This document shows, piece after piece, positions 28,192 through 37,284 of a stretch of DNA of 64,000 bases. The first letter of the stretch is position 1. Every line of letters starts with the position of its first letter. The notes under the pieces were generated by a model, which was not told the DNA's origin, did not search any database, and saw only the letters and a list, made by a program, of their open reading frames with translations. The DNA comes from CAIVVT01 sp052145115. GTDB lineage: Bacteria; Acidobacteriota; Terriglobia; Bryobacterales; Bryobacteraceae. Where the stretch lies: NCBI GenBank assembly GCA_052145115.1, contig JBKQPG010000035.1:1-64000 (forward strand), written 5' to 3'. The translations under genes and the position numbers were made by a program.

Positions 28192-29202
28192 CTATCGCCC
28201 GCCGTAGTTCTCTTCGTAGTAGCTCTGGTACTGGCCCGATTTGACCCGGTCGATCCAGGCACGGTTCTCGCGATACCACTGAATGGTGCGAATGATGCCT
28301 TCCTCGAAGGGGACCTCGGCCTGCCAGCCGGAGGCCGCGGCGAGCTTGGCGGTGGTAATGGCGTAGCGGCGATCATGTCCTGGCCGGTCGGCGACGGGCG
28401 TCATGAGCGACTCGGGCTTGCCGAGTTGGGCCAGGATCAGGCTCACGACCTCGCGGTTGGGCAGGGCGCGCGAGCCGCCGATGTTATATATTTCACCCTC
28501 GCGGCCGTGATTCAAAGCGGCCCAGATGGCGTCGCAATGATCGTCCACGAACAGCCAGTCGCGCACCTGCAGGCCGTCGCCATAAATGGGCAGCGGCAGA
28601 TCTTCCAGGGCGTTGGCGATCATCAGCGGAATCAGCTTTTCGGGGAACTGATAGGGGCCGTAATTATTGGAGGCGCGGGTGATAACGACGGGCGTCTTGA
28701 AGGTTGAGAAGTAGGACAGCGCGAGCAGATCCGAACCCGCCTTGGAAGCCGAATAGGGGCTGGAGGGCCGCAGCGGGAAGGATTCGTGGGCGGCGTGCGG
28801 CTCCTCGATCGAGCCATAGACCTCGTCCGTGGAGACGTGCAGAAAACGGGGCGTTTGCGCGGCCCGGGCGGCCTCGAGCAGGCAGAACGTGCCGCGCACG
28901 TTGGTTTCGACGAAAGCGCCGGGCCCGAGGATCGAGCGGTCGACGTGAGACTCGGCGGCGAAATGCACGATCGCGTCCGGCCGCTCGTCGTCGAGCAGCT
29001 TGTGCAGCAGGGCGGCGTCGCAGATATCGCCGTGCACAAAGCGGTAGCGCGGGTCGGTTTTGATTGCCGAGAGATTCTCCAGGTTACCGGCGTAGGTCAG
29101 CTTGTCGAGGTTCACCACACGCGCGGCCCAGTTGTGCGCCAGGGCCAGGCGGACGAAGGCGCTGCCGATGAATCCGGCGCCGCCGGTGACGAGCAGTTTC
29201 AT
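28192..29202 (-). CDS. rfbB: dTDP-glucose 4,6-dehydratase
   Basis: RfbB (RmlB) converts dTDP-glucose to dTDP-4-keto-6-deoxyglucose. It is a 336-residue SDR-fold enzyme with the NAD-binding GGAGFIGS (7-14), Thr125-Asp126-Glu127 (STDEVYG), and the Tyr150-x3-Lys154 catalytic pair (SPYSASKAG). NNYGPYQFPEKLIP and RDWLFVDDHCDAI are also present. ATG 29202 is chosen over an upstream extension. It follows rfbA by 60 bp; rfbC and rfbD are not in the window, so the end product is unknown. Confidence 0.95.
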   Translation of the reverse strand: MKLLVTGGAGFIGSAFVRLALAHNWAARVVNLDKLTYAGNLENLSAIKTDPRYRFVHGDICDAALLHKLLDDERPDAIVHFAAESHVDRSILGPGAFVETNVRGTFCLLEAARAAQTPRFLHVSTDEVYGSIEEPHAAHESFPLRPSSPYSASKAGSDLLALSYFSTFKTPVVITRASNNYGPYQFPEKLIPLMIANALEDLPLPIYGDGLQVRDWLFVDDHCDAIWAALNHGREGEIYNIGGSRALPNREVVSLILAQLGKPESLMTPVADRPGHDRRYAITTAKLAAASGWQAEVPFEEGIIRTIQWYRENRAWIDRVKSGQYQSYYEENYGGR

Positions 29203-29262
29203 GTCCGCGGCCGCTCCCGATGTGGGACTGGCGGCCAAGAGTCGCGCGGGCCCCAAGCGGGT

Positions 29263-29997
29263 TCAGTCATGCCGGCGGGCCTGGCCGTCCCGCGCCACCA
29301 GGTTGCTGGCGCGCAGGAGGGATTCGAAAGTACCGGCGTCGGTCCACCAGCCATCTAGGAAAGCGTAGGTCATTGTGCCTTCGCCGATGTAGGCGTTGTT
29401 GACGTCGGTGATCTCCAGTTCGCCGCGCGCGGAAGGCGTCAAGGCGCGCGCCTTTTCGAAGACGGTCCGGTCGAACATGTAGATGCCGGTGACGGCGTAA
29501 TGCGATTTCGGCTGCTTGGGCTTTTCCTCGATGTGGACGATGCGGCCACCGGCAATCTCGGCCACGCCGAAGCGCTCGGGATCGGGGACTTCCTTGAGCA
29601 GGATTTTGGCGCCGCGCTCCTGCTGGCGGAACTCCTCGACGGCCAGGCCGATGCCCTTCTGAATGATGTTGTCGCCCAGGATCACGCAGATTTTCTGGCC
29701 TTCCGCGAAATCCTCGGCCAGCTTCAACGCGTCGGCGATGCCGCCCTCGCCTTCCTGATAGCTATAGCCGACTATGGAAAGTCCGAACTCGCGTCCGTTG
29801 CCCAGCAGTTGGAGAAAATCGCCGGCGTGATTGCCGCCAGTGACGATCAGGATGTCGCGAATGCCCGCGTCGACCAGGGTCTGGACCGGATAGTAGATCA
29901 TGGGCCGGTCGTAGACCGGCAAGAGGTGCTTGTTCGTGATTTTGGTCAGCGGATAGAGGCGCGAACCCTTTCCGCCGGCCAGAACTACGCCCTTCAC
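29263..29997 (-). CDS. rfbA: Glucose-1-phosphate thymidylyltransferase
   Basis: RfbA-type nucleotidyltransferase makes dTDP-glucose from dTTP and glucose-1-phosphate. The 244-residue protein starts VKGVVLAGGKGSRLYPLT, the nucleotide-binding loop, and has NKHLLPVYDRPMIYYP, GDNIIQKGIG and EEKPKQPKSHYAVTGIYMFD. Its length fits the short form of about 240-245 residues. GTG 29997 with GGAGG 4 bp upstream is preferred; ATG 30021 in frame is an alternative. It precedes rfbB and is divergent from a cupin gene. Confidence 0.93.
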   Translation of the reverse strand: MKGVVLAGGKGSRLYPLTKITNKHLLPVYDRPMIYYPVQTLVDAGIRDILIVTGGNHAGDFLQLLGNGREFGLSIVGYSYQEGEGGIADALKLAEDFAEGQKICVILGDNIIQKGIGLAVEEFRQQERGAKILLKEVPDPERFGVAEIAGGRIVHIEEKPKQPKSHYAVTGIYMFDRTVFEKARALTPSARGELEITDVNNAYIGEGTMTYAFLDGWWTDAGTFESLLRASNLVARDGQARRHD

Positions 29998-30035
29998 GGA
30001 GCCTCCATGAGAACCCTTCATGATACACTGCCGGA

Positions 30036-30383
30036 GTGAATCTCCACCGCTGGCAGGACATCCCCGAAGAGGCTCTGAACGCCAACCTCTCACGGCAGGT
30101 GGTGCATACCGCGCATCTGACCATCGCCCGGCTGTGGCTGAAAAAGGGCTGCATCGTGCCGCGGCATGCGCACGCCAACGAGCAGGTTTGCACGGTGGAG
30201 AGCGGGAAGCTGAGGTTCTTCATGGACGGCGCGGTGATCGACGTCGGTGCGAACGAATCGCTGGAGATTCCGCCGCATGCCGCCCATCAGGTGGAGGCGC
30301 TCGAGGACACAATCGCCTTGGACATCTTCACGCCGGCCCGCGAAGACTGGATCCGCGGCGACGACGCCTATTTGCGGCGGTAG
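30036..30383 (+). CDS. Small cupin-domain protein
   Basis: This is a single-domain cupin of 115 residues from a GTG start. Metal-ligand-type residues lie in VPRHAHANEQVCTVESG (two His and a Glu) and in the second cupin motif PPHAAHQVEA. There is no signal peptide. Proteins of this size act as isomerases, dioxygenases or binding proteins, and the sequence does not decide which. It is divergent from rfbA, with the two start codons 38 bp apart. Confidence 0.85.
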   Translation: MNLHRWQDIPEEALNANLSRQVVHTAHLTIARLWLKKGCIVPRHAHANEQVCTVESGKLRFFMDGAVIDVGANESLEIPPHAAHQVEALEDTIALDIFTPAREDWIRGDDAYLRR

Positions 30384-31408
30384 GAGGCGAGGCGAATCCG
30401 TTGGATTCCCTTAGGCGTCACGGCCAGAATTGTATCCCGGCCGGCGCGAAACAGCGCCAGCACGGGTGCGCCGGTCCATAGCCGGGACATGGTCCAGGCG
30501 CGGCCGTCGTAACGGTACAGACGCAGGCCATCGTCGGCGCCCACCAACAGATCGGGCCAGGCACCGGGGCGGGGTTCGAGCACCAGCAGCGCGCGCGGAT
30601 GGTTCGGGGCGGGCTCGATCAGGTGTGCCGGCCACTGCTGCCTCACATCAGCGGGCCGTTCGAGCCAGGCCAGCCGCGCCGGAGCACCTTCGCTCTCGGC
30701 CCAGATCAGATCCGGCTTGTTCCGGTCAGGCCGTGGGAACAGCGCCTGGCGGGCCAGCGCCGAGTCCGGATGGTCGAAGAAGGTATTCATGTTGAACAGC
30801 CGCCAGGGCAGGTCCCAGCGGCCCGGATTGCGCATCCAGTAGTTGCCGATGAAAAGATCGGTCAGGCCGTCGCCATCCACGTCGCCGGCCAGCAGGCCGC
30901 CTTGCCGCGACGCGGTGTAGATCGAGTACAGCTCGATGTAGGGCCACGGATCGTCGATCCGTTTCGGAAATTCGTAGAAGCGGACCTGGGCGTCGAAATG
31001 GGCCAGGACCACCCCGCGGCGGCCGTCGAATTCGAAGGCCAGGCAGTCGCGGAACTGGGTCTGCGACTCGATCACTCGCGACTCCCAGTGCGGTGCGCGC
31101 AGCCACACGAAGCGCCCGGGTTGCGGCGTCTCCTGGACCAGCAGGCCGTCGCGGCCATCGCCATCGACATCGGCCACGCACCCGCCCGGGCCGAAGTTGA
31201 CGCCCTTCAGCAGGGTGACTGGAGCGCCGCCGCGCAGCGGCCACAGTTGCAGCTGGGTGCCCCAGGTGATGACGCCCGCGTGCGGCCGGCTGAGCAGCGC
31301 CGCGCCGCGGATTTCGGCCCGTGCGAGCGCCGGCACGAGGGCCAACAATACGGGAAACAGCAGCCACTGGCCGAAGCGGCACAACGGGATTGGTATGACG
31401 GGCCTCAC
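30368..31408 (-). CDS. Exported FG-GAP/VCBS repeat protein
   Basis: This 346-residue protein has a signal peptide (QWLLFPVLLALVPALARA). Propeller-like FG-GAP repeats follow, with calcium-loop motifs CVADVDGDGRDGLLV and LLAGDVDGDGLTDLFIGNYW, and a degenerate WPDLLVGADDGLRLYRY. No enzyme motif is seen. The start is uncertain: GTG 31408 places the signal peptide near the N-terminus, while a longer frame to 31501 is Arg-rich and doubtful. Its 3' end overlaps the cupin gene by 16 bp. Confidence 0.75.
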   Translation of the reverse strand: MRPVIPIPLCRFGQWLLFPVLLALVPALARAEIRGAALLSRPHAGVITWGTQLQLWPLRGGAPVTLLKGVNFGPGGCVADVDGDGRDGLLVQETPQPGRFVWLRAPHWESRVIESQTQFRDCLAFEFDGRRGVVLAHFDAQVRFYEFPKRIDDPWPYIELYSIYTASRQGGLLAGDVDGDGLTDLFIGNYWMRNPGRWDLPWRLFNMNTFFDHPDSALARQALFPRPDRNKPDLIWAESEGAPARLAWLERPADVRQQWPAHLIEPAPNHPRALLVLEPRPGAWPDLLVGADDGLRLYRYDGRAWTMSRLWTGAPVLALFRAGRDTILAVTPKGIQRIRLASYRRK

Positions 31409-31680
31409 GCGTTCCACCGCTCGGCGACGCGTCGCGGCCAGGCGGGCCAACCTAGGCCCGCGCGGCCGGCGGCGCCAAGAGTTGCGGGAAAGCGCTTCCA
31501 TTTGATTGAGTTTCCAGTGTATGCTGATGCGCAGGGGGCTATCGACTGAGTCCTCAAGTTCGTATTCACTGGCTCAGGCGGGGAACCGCTTTCGGAGAAC
31601 AACCGGAAGTGTACCCAGCAGGCCAATTCCCTAAGGAGATCCGTTCGGCTATCTACCGCAGCTAAGCCACGACCCACCGC

Positions 31681-32319
31681 ATGTTTCCTTCCAGGTTTTC
31701 CCGACCGCGCGTCAAAGTCAGAGATAACGTCAATGAAGGCATCCGGGCCCGCGAGGTCCGCGCCGTCTTCCCCGACGGAACCGTCCAAATCATGCCGACG
31801 TACGATGCGATCCGGCGGGCCCAGGAGTTGGGCCTGGACCTGATCGTCGTGTCGCCGACGGCCGAACCGCCCGTCGCCAAGGCCATGGATTACGGCCAGT
31901 GGCAGTACGAGGTGAAGAAGAAGCAGCAGGAGGCCAAGAAGAAGCAGCACGTGATCCAGGTGAAGGAGCTGAAGTTCCGCCCCAACACCGACGATCACGA
32001 CTACGACTTCAAGCTCAACCATGCGATCCGCTTCCTGGGCGAGGGCAACCGCGTCAAGGCAGTGGTCCAGTTTCGCGGGCGTGAGATCGCGCACACGGAC
32101 CTGGGCCGCAAGCTGCTGATGCGCTTTGCCCAAGACCTGGCGGAGCACGGCGCCATGGAAGGCCTGCCCAAGCTGGAGGGGCGAAACGCTCACGTGCTGC
32201 TCAGCCCCGTGAAAAAAGAGGCGGTCAAGGACAAGAAGAAGCCGGCGCCCGGCGGCGCGCCTCAGCCCAAGCCGGCGAACCCGGTGATTCCGCCTAGCGG
32301 CGCGAGTCCAGTGCAATAG
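31681..32319 (+). CDS. infC: Translation initiation factor IF-3
   Basis: IF-3 binds the 30S subunit and proofreads start codon selection. The 212-residue protein has RDNVNEGIRAREVRAVFPDG at the N-terminus and LDLIVVSPTAEPPVAKAMDY. The KKQHVIQVKELKFRPNTDDH linker and the C-domain RVKAVVQFRGREIAH follow. A Lys/Pro/Ala-rich tail of about 30 residues extends beyond the usual end. An in-frame TAA at 31663 limits the start to the ATG at 31681. rpmI and rplT do not follow, which is unusual. Confidence 0.97.
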   Translation: MFPSRFSRPRVKVRDNVNEGIRAREVRAVFPDGTVQIMPTYDAIRRAQELGLDLIVVSPTAEPPVAKAMDYGQWQYEVKKKQQEAKKKQHVIQVKELKFRPNTDDHDYDFKLNHAIRFLGEGNRVKAVVQFRGREIAHTDLGRKLLMRFAQDLAEHGAMEGLPKLEGRNAHVLLSPVKKEAVKDKKKPAPGGAPQPKPANPVIPPSGASPVQ

Positions 32320-32327
32320 GCTGAAGT

Positions 32328-32345
32328 TCGGCCACAGTCGGCCGA
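32328..32345 (+). terminator. Possible hairpin terminator after infC
   Basis: TCGGCC-ACAGTC-GGCCGA forms a 6-bp perfect stem 8 bp after the infC stop codon. It has no T-run, so intrinsic termination is uncertain. Confidence 0.35.
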
Positions 32346-32407
32346 CGCCAAAGTCGCCGGCTGATCTGTCCTGGAATGGCGGGATTTCAATGCGGGTTTC
32401 GCCGAGT

Positions 32408-33307
32408 CTACTTGAGGGGCGTCAACCCCTCCTGGCCTAGGGCTTCATAGGCAGCGCTCATCGACTTGTCTTGACTCAGGCATGGGTGGGTCACGCGGGG
32501 CGGTTTGAACCATTCCCCGGCGGCGAAGAACTCTGTCTTGTCGAAACAGAATTGCCGTCCATGGGTTGCTACAGTCCGAGGGATGTCCAGGTCGAGCCGG
32601 TAGACCAGTTGGTCGTCGTTTCCGCGGGAGTCTTCCCGCGAGTCCGTGACGAACAGAACATCGAAACGACCATGGCTCAGGTCGAAGACATACAGCTCCG
32701 TCGCTACCTCACCGACCCCGCCGGAGTTTGATTCAAGCACCAAGTTGACGGCGCCGTCGCCGGTCAGGTCCAGGACATGAGCACCCGCCAGCGTCCAATG
32801 ATGGACCGTATTCAGCGCGAAGTGGTCGCGCGCGTACCATTGGCCGTCCTTCCGAGCCAGGTGTGCCAGGAGGCCGACAGTGGGACACGACATGGCCGGA
32901 TTTGCTCCGGCGAAATCGTACTGGAGAACGGCGAGCAACCCGGACTCGCCCTCGTTCGGCCAGGGAAAGAGCTTCAGGTGAACCCGTCGCGTGGTTGAGA
33001 CCTTGAAGGTGATGATGTCGTCGGATGCGCAGCCCTCGCCCAGGGTTTTTGGCTTTCCTATGATCTTGTAGACGCCCTCGTTGGCGAAGAGGTCGGGGAA
33101 ATCCAGCGGATTACCTTTGGTCTTCTGCTTCGTGGCGTGTCGTGGGGGTGCGCTCGAGTCCGCGTTTATCTCCATACCGGGGAACACTGCCTGCAGGGCT
33201 GCAAGTCGCGTCTGCGGATCCTTGACCTCTGCGGTTTCGGTCGCGGGAGGGGCGCCTGCAAAGAGAGTCGCCTGGGCAATGAAAAGCCAAAGTGCGTACC
33301 GGCACAT
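32408..33307 (-). CDS. Exported protein of unknown function
   Basis: This 299-residue protein begins with a signal peptide (CRYALWLFIAQATLFAGA). The mature part includes FKVSTTRRVHLKLFPWPN, VLDLTGDGAVNLVLESNSGG and ATELYVFDLSHGRFDVLF. The DLTGDG motif resembles a single calcium-binding FG-GAP-like repeat. Cysteines are scattered and no catalytic motif is recognisable. The start is ATG 33307 or ATG 33319. It is convergent with infC. Confidence 0.78.
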   Translation of the reverse strand: MCRYALWLFIAQATLFAGAPPATETAEVKDPQTRLAALQAVFPGMEINADSSAPPRHATKQKTKGNPLDFPDLFANEGVYKIIGKPKTLGEGCASDDIITFKVSTTRRVHLKLFPWPNEGESGLLAVLQYDFAGANPAMSCPTVGLLAHLARKDGQWYARDHFALNTVHHWTLAGAHVLDLTGDGAVNLVLESNSGGVGEVATELYVFDLSHGRFDVLFVTDSREDSRGNDDQLVYRLDLDIPRTVATHGRQFCFDKTEFFAAGEWFKPPRVTHPCLSQDKSMSAAYEALGQEGLTPLK

Positions 33308-33361
33308 GGGCAACACCACACAGATGCTACCAGGAGTCCGACCGGGGTGGTGCGGCGGATC

Positions 33362-33892
33362 TCAGTACCAGAGATACTTCTTCCACTGCTCGTCGCTGCG
33401 CGCCAGCAGGCGCATGAGCTGGCGGCTGGTGTGGACGCTGAACGGGCGCGGCAGCCGCTGCAGCTTCATGCCCGATTCCTCGGGCGTACGGTTGCCCTTG
33501 CGGTTGTTGCAGGGATTGCAGCAGGCGACGAGGTTCTCCCAGGTCGTTTCGCCGCCGCGGGAGCGCGGAATGACGTGGTCCAGGGTCAGTTCCCCGGAAT
33601 TCAGCACGCGCTGGCAATACTGGCAGGTGTAGCGGTCGCGCATCAGAATGTTCTTGCGGGACAAGGCCCGCGTCTGGTGCGGGATGCGGCGGTATTCGAG
33701 CAGCCGGATGACGCTCGGCAGAGGGATGGTCTGGCGCGGGGAGTGGAACATGCCGGGGGCGTGCGCCTCGGCCGAGGCGACGCCCTTCAGGACCAGCACC
33801 AGCGCGCGGCGGGCGGCGCAGATATTGATCGGCTCGTAGCTCGCATTCAGCACGAGCACGGGCCGATGCAATCGCTCTGGCGTGAGGTTCAT
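33362..33892 (-). CDS. HNH endonuclease
   Basis: This 176-residue HNH nuclease has an N-terminal strand-rich region (PVLVLNASYEPINICAARRA). The zinc-finger-supported HNH core holds Cys90 and Cys93 (YTCQYC), Asp105-His106 (LDHVIPRSRGG), and NLVACCNPCNNRKG with the second Cys pair. Proteins with this layout are widespread single-domain HNH enzymes of unclear role. ATG 33892 overlaps the comF stop codon (ATGA), so the two are cotranslated. Confidence 0.9.
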   Translation of the reverse strand: MNLTPERLHRPVLVLNASYEPINICAARRALVLVLKGVASAEAHAPGMFHSPRQTIPLPSVIRLLEYRRIPHQTRALSRKNILMRDRYTCQYCQRVLNSGELTLDHVIPRSRGGETTWENLVACCNPCNNRKGNRTPEESGMKLQRLPRPFSVHTSRQLMRLLARSDEQWKKYLWY

Positions 33893-34695
33893 GCGGTCAC
33901 TCCTGTGGCCCATCCGTGGGGCGTGGCGGACAAAATTCTGGGATCCGGCTGCCGGCCGGCGCGCGAAAGCGTCAGCACCGAGACACGAACGGCGCCGGCC
34001 CGTTTGAGCGCCCGGGCGCAGGCATTCACGGTGGAGCCGGTGGTGAGCACATCGTCGATCAGCAGCAGCGCAAGCCCGCGCACGGCGGCCGGATGCGGCA
34101 CCTCGAAGGCATTGCGCACGTTGTCGCGGCGTTGCGCGTGGGTCAATCCGGCCTGGGCGGCGGTGGCCCTGCGGCGGCGCAGCTCGCGCCGCACCGGAAC
34201 GCCGGTCCGGCGCGACAATTCGCGCGCCAGCAGTTCACTTTGGTTGAAGCCGCGACGCAGGCGCTTCCACCAATGCAGCGGCATCGGAACCAGCGCGTCG
34301 AAGCGATCCGTGCGGGGATAAGCCAGATCCAGCCATCGTCCGAACACCACGGCCAAAGGACGCATGTACGGGGAGTACTTGAACAAATGGATGAGCTGGC
34401 GGAGCCGGCCCTCGTGCAGGCCGTAGCTCCAACATTGGTCGTATTCCGTCGCGCCCAGGCGGCACAGCGCGCACAGGCCGTGCTGATCGAGCGGCGCGGG
34501 GTTGAGGAAAACGGCGCGGCAGCGCGCGCAGCAATACTCGGGCAGGAAGGGTTCGGGCGGCTCCAGGCAGGCGTCGCACACCGGGACGGGCCCGGCGCTG
34601 AGGAGTTCAGCGCCGCATATGGCGCAGTCGGCGGGAAACAGCAGCGCGAGAGAGCGTGCCCCGGCCTGTTTGAGCCAGGAAAGCCGAAACACGGT
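33889..34695 (-). CDS. comF: ComF-family phosphoribosyltransferase-like protein
   Basis: ComF proteins take part in DNA uptake and recombination during natural transformation. The protein has an N-terminal zinc-ribbon pattern (DCAICG, CDACL, CCARCR, CALCR), then a phosphoribosyltransferase domain with LVPMPLHWWKRLRRGFNQSE and the PRPP loop LLIDDVLTTGSTVNACA. GTG 34695 matches the usual ComF N-terminus; ATG 34776 is a longer alternative. It is coupled to the HNH gene by a 4-bp overlap. Confidence 0.88.
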   Translation of the reverse strand, partial: TVFRLSWLKQAGARSLALLFPADCAICGAELLSAGPVPVCDACLEPPEPFLPEYCCARCRAVFLNPAPLDQHGLCALCRLGATEYDQCWSYGLHEGRLRQLIHLFKYSPYMRPLAVVFGRWLDLAYPRTDRFDALVPMPLHWWKRLRRGFNQSELLARELSRRTGVPVRRELRRRRATAAQAGLTHAQRRDNVRNAFEVPHPAAVRGLALLLIDDVLTTGSTVNACARALKRAGAVRVSVLTLSRAGRQPDPRILSATPHGWATGVTA

Positions 34696-34801
34696 TTTCG
34701 CAGGGCGAAAACTCGAGAAGACGCACCTCCCTTCCCTAGATTGTACTCCACGCCCGGGGGCGCGGAATCCTGCCATGCTGGTGATTCACCGAGAATTGAC
34801 A

Positions 34802-36586
34802 ATGGCCGTCCTGCTGACCTGCCGCGAGATTGGCAAAGTACACGGATCCCAGGTTTTGTTTCAAGGCGTTTCGCTGGCCATCAACGATGGCGAAGTGCAC
34901 GGCCTGGTGGGACCCAACGGCGCCGGTAAATCCACGCTGATGCGGATCATGGCGGGGCTGGAAGCGGCCGACTCGGGCGAGGTGGCGCTGCGCAAGGGCG
35001 TGCGCATGGTCTACGTGCCGCAGGAGCCCTCGTTCCCGCTGGAGGCCAGCGTGGGCGAAGTGGTCGAGGCGGCGGCGCGCGAGCCGGCGCAAGTGCCGGT
35101 GGCGCTGGGGCAGGCGGGCTTTTCGGACCCGGCCCAGAGCGTGGCCAGCCTCTCGGGGGGATGGCGCAAGCGGCTGGCGATCGCCGAGGCGCTGGTGCGC
35201 CAGCCGGACCTGCTGCTGCTGGACGAGCCGACAAATCATCTGGACCTGGAGGGCATCGAATGGCTCGAGGAGCTGCTGGCCGCCGCGCCGTGGGCCGCGG
35301 TCGTAGTCAGCCATGACCGCTATTTCTTGGAAAACACGGCCACGCACATGATGGAGCTGAAGCGCCAGTATCCCGGCGGCCTGCTGCGCTCGGCGGGCAG
35401 CTACAGCACGTTCGTGGAGCGGCGCGGCGAGTTTCTCCTGGCCCAGGCCAAGGAACGCGAGGCGCTGGCCACGCTGGTCCGCCGCGAGGTGGAATGGCTG
35501 CGGAGGGGCGCCAAGGCCCGCACCCGCAAGTCCAAGGCCCGCGTCGGCGAAGCGCTGCGCCTGGTCGGCAATCTGGCCGATCTGGACGAGCGCCGGGCCA
35601 GCTCCACCGCGCTGATCGAATTCACGGCCAGCGGACGCCGCACAAAGAAATTGATCGAACTGGAGCGGGTCGCGTTTGGATACCAGGCGCGGCTGTTGTT
35701 CCGCGACCTGGGATTGGCCCTCGGCCCGGGGCAGAGGCTAGGCCTCGCCGGGCCGAACGGCAGCGGCAAGACGACGCTGCTCAGAATCCTGAAGGGCGAA
35801 CTGGCCCCGCGCAGCGGCGAGATCCGGCGCGCAGCCGCATTGAAGGCGCTGTATTTCGAGCAGGCGCGACAGCAGATCGATCCCGACCTGCCGCTGAAAC
35901 GCGCGCTTGCGCCGGAGGGCGATTCGATCGTCTACCGCGGCCGCCCGATTCACGTCAACGGCTGGGCGCGGCGTTTCTTGTTTCGCGAGGAACAACTGGT
36001 CCAACCGGTCGGCAGCCTCTCCGGCGGCGAACGCGCGCGGGTGCACATCGCCCGGCTGATGCTCCAGGATGCCGACCTGTTGCTGCTCGACGAGCCGACC
36101 AACGACCTCGATATCCCGACCCTCGAAGTGCTTGAGGAGACGCTCGTCGAGTTCGCCGGCGCGCTGGTTCTGGTCACGCACGACCGGGCGCTGATGGATC
36201 GCGTTTGCAACGCCGTGCTGGGGCTGGATGGTAAGGGCGGCGTGGCGATCTACGCCGACCTGGCGCAGTGGGAGACCGATCTCGACCAGAAGCGGCGCGC
36301 CGCGGAGCCGGCCCGGGACACCAAACCGCCAGCGCGGAGCTCCGTCCAGAGCGTGAGGAAGAAACGCTCCTACATCGAGCAGCGCGAGTACGACGCCATC
36401 GAGGAGAAGATTGTCGCGGCCGAGGAGCGGCTCACGGCGGCGCAGGGCCGCCTGCAGGCGCCCGATGTGGTCAGCGATCCGCAAAAGATCGTCGAGGCCT
36501 ATGCCGCATTGAACTCCGCGCAACAGGAAGTGGACGCTCTGTACGCCCGCTGGTCGGAGCTGGAAGCCAGACTCCAGACCAACTGA
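34802..36586 (+). CDS. ABC-F family ATPase (Uup-like)
   Basis: ABC-F proteins carry two ATPase domains without a membrane domain and act on ribosomes. This 594-residue protein has Walker A GPNGAGKST and GPNGSGKTT, signatures LSGGWRKRL and LSGGERARV, and Walker B LLLLDEPTNHLDLEG and LLLLDEPTNDLDIPT. An Arg/Lys-rich interdomain linker (RRGAKARTRKSKARVG) and a C-terminal coiled coil (about 510-590) suggest the Uup type. The start at 34802 gives the usual N-terminus; ATG 34775 is possible. Confidence 0.93.
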   Translation: MAVLLTCREIGKVHGSQVLFQGVSLAINDGEVHGLVGPNGAGKSTLMRIMAGLEAADSGEVALRKGVRMVYVPQEPSFPLEASVGEVVEAAAREPAQVPVALGQAGFSDPAQSVASLSGGWRKRLAIAEALVRQPDLLLLDEPTNHLDLEGIEWLEELLAAAPWAAVVVSHDRYFLENTATHMMELKRQYPGGLLRSAGSYSTFVERRGEFLLAQAKEREALATLVRREVEWLRRGAKARTRKSKARVGEALRLVGNLADLDERRASSTALIEFTASGRRTKKLIELERVAFGYQARLLFRDLGLALGPGQRLGLAGPNGSGKTTLLRILKGELAPRSGEIRRAAALKALYFEQARQQIDPDLPLKRALAPEGDSIVYRGRPIHVNGWARRFLFREEQLVQPVGSLSGGERARVHIARLMLQDADLLLLDEPTNDLDIPTLEVLEETLVEFAGALVLVTHDRALMDRVCNAVLGLDGKGGVAIYADLAQWETDLDQKRRAAEPARDTKPPARSSVQSVRKKRSYIEQREYDAIEEKIVAAEERLTAAQGRLQAPDVVSDPQKIVEAYAALNSAQQEVDALYARWSELEARLQTN

Positions 36587-36618
36587 GATTTCATCGGCGA
36601 ATGCGGCGCCTGTACGGG

Positions 36619-37284
36619 CTAGAGCAGCGCCGAGCGGAGTTCGTCCAGGTCCTTGCGCAGCGCTTCGACCTGCTCCTGAAGCCTCCTGGTTTCGCCCTCC
36701 AGTTCCTCGACGCGTTCCCGCAGGCCGGGCGGGGCAGCCGCCGCCGGAACAGAAACCGAGGCCGGCGTTTCGGGCGGCGGCGCGAACAGGTGGCGCCAGC
36801 GCGGCTCCTTGGCGCCCGGCGCGCGGCTCATCTGCGCGGCCAGCGGCTCCGGTTCGCGCGATGCCAGCTTGTTGAGCGCGTGTTGAACCGTATCGAGGTC
36901 GGCAAAGCTATGCAGGTTGGACGTGCGCCCGCGCAATTCGCCAACCGTCTGCGGCCCGCGCAGCAGCAGCACGGCGAGCAGGGCCAGTTCGGCGCTGGAA
37001 AGATTGAGCGCGTCGGAGAGCCGGTGCCGGAACTTGGTCACGCGGCTGCCCGCCTCGGAAACGAAGACCGCCAGGCCGAGGCCGCGTAGCGCTTCCAGCG
37101 CGCCGTGCACGGTGGCGTCCTCATAGGCCGCCACCGGATCGCGATTCGTCTTCTGATTGCAGGCGTTGGTCAGCGCGTTCAAGGAAAGCGGATAATATTC
37201 GGGCGTCGCCAGGTCCTTTTCGATCAGCGCGCCCAGCACGCGCTGCTCGACAGGGCCAAGTTCGTAGGGCACATCCCCGAGCAT
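36619..37284 (-). CDS. DUF480 / YceH-family winged-helix protein
   Basis: This 221-residue protein is of the YceH family, which consists of two tandem winged-helix domains. ELGPVEQRVLGALIEKDLAT with PEYYPLSLNALTNACNQKTN is diagnostic. The second domain has ELALLAVLLLRGPQTVGELR. A proline-rich linker and a C-terminal coiled coil follow (ERVEELEGETRRLQEQVEAL). The biochemical role is not established. It is divergent from the hybrid kinase gene. Confidence 0.92.
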   Translation of the reverse strand: MLGDVPYELGPVEQRVLGALIEKDLATPEYYPLSLNALTNACNQKTNRDPVAAYEDATVHGALEALRGLGLAVFVSEAGSRVTKFRHRLSDALNLSSAELALLAVLLLRGPQTVGELRGRTSNLHSFADLDTVQHALNKLASREPEPLAAQMSRAPGAKEPRWRHLFAPPPETPASVSVPAAAAPPGLRERVEELEGETRRLQEQVEALRKDLDELRSALL

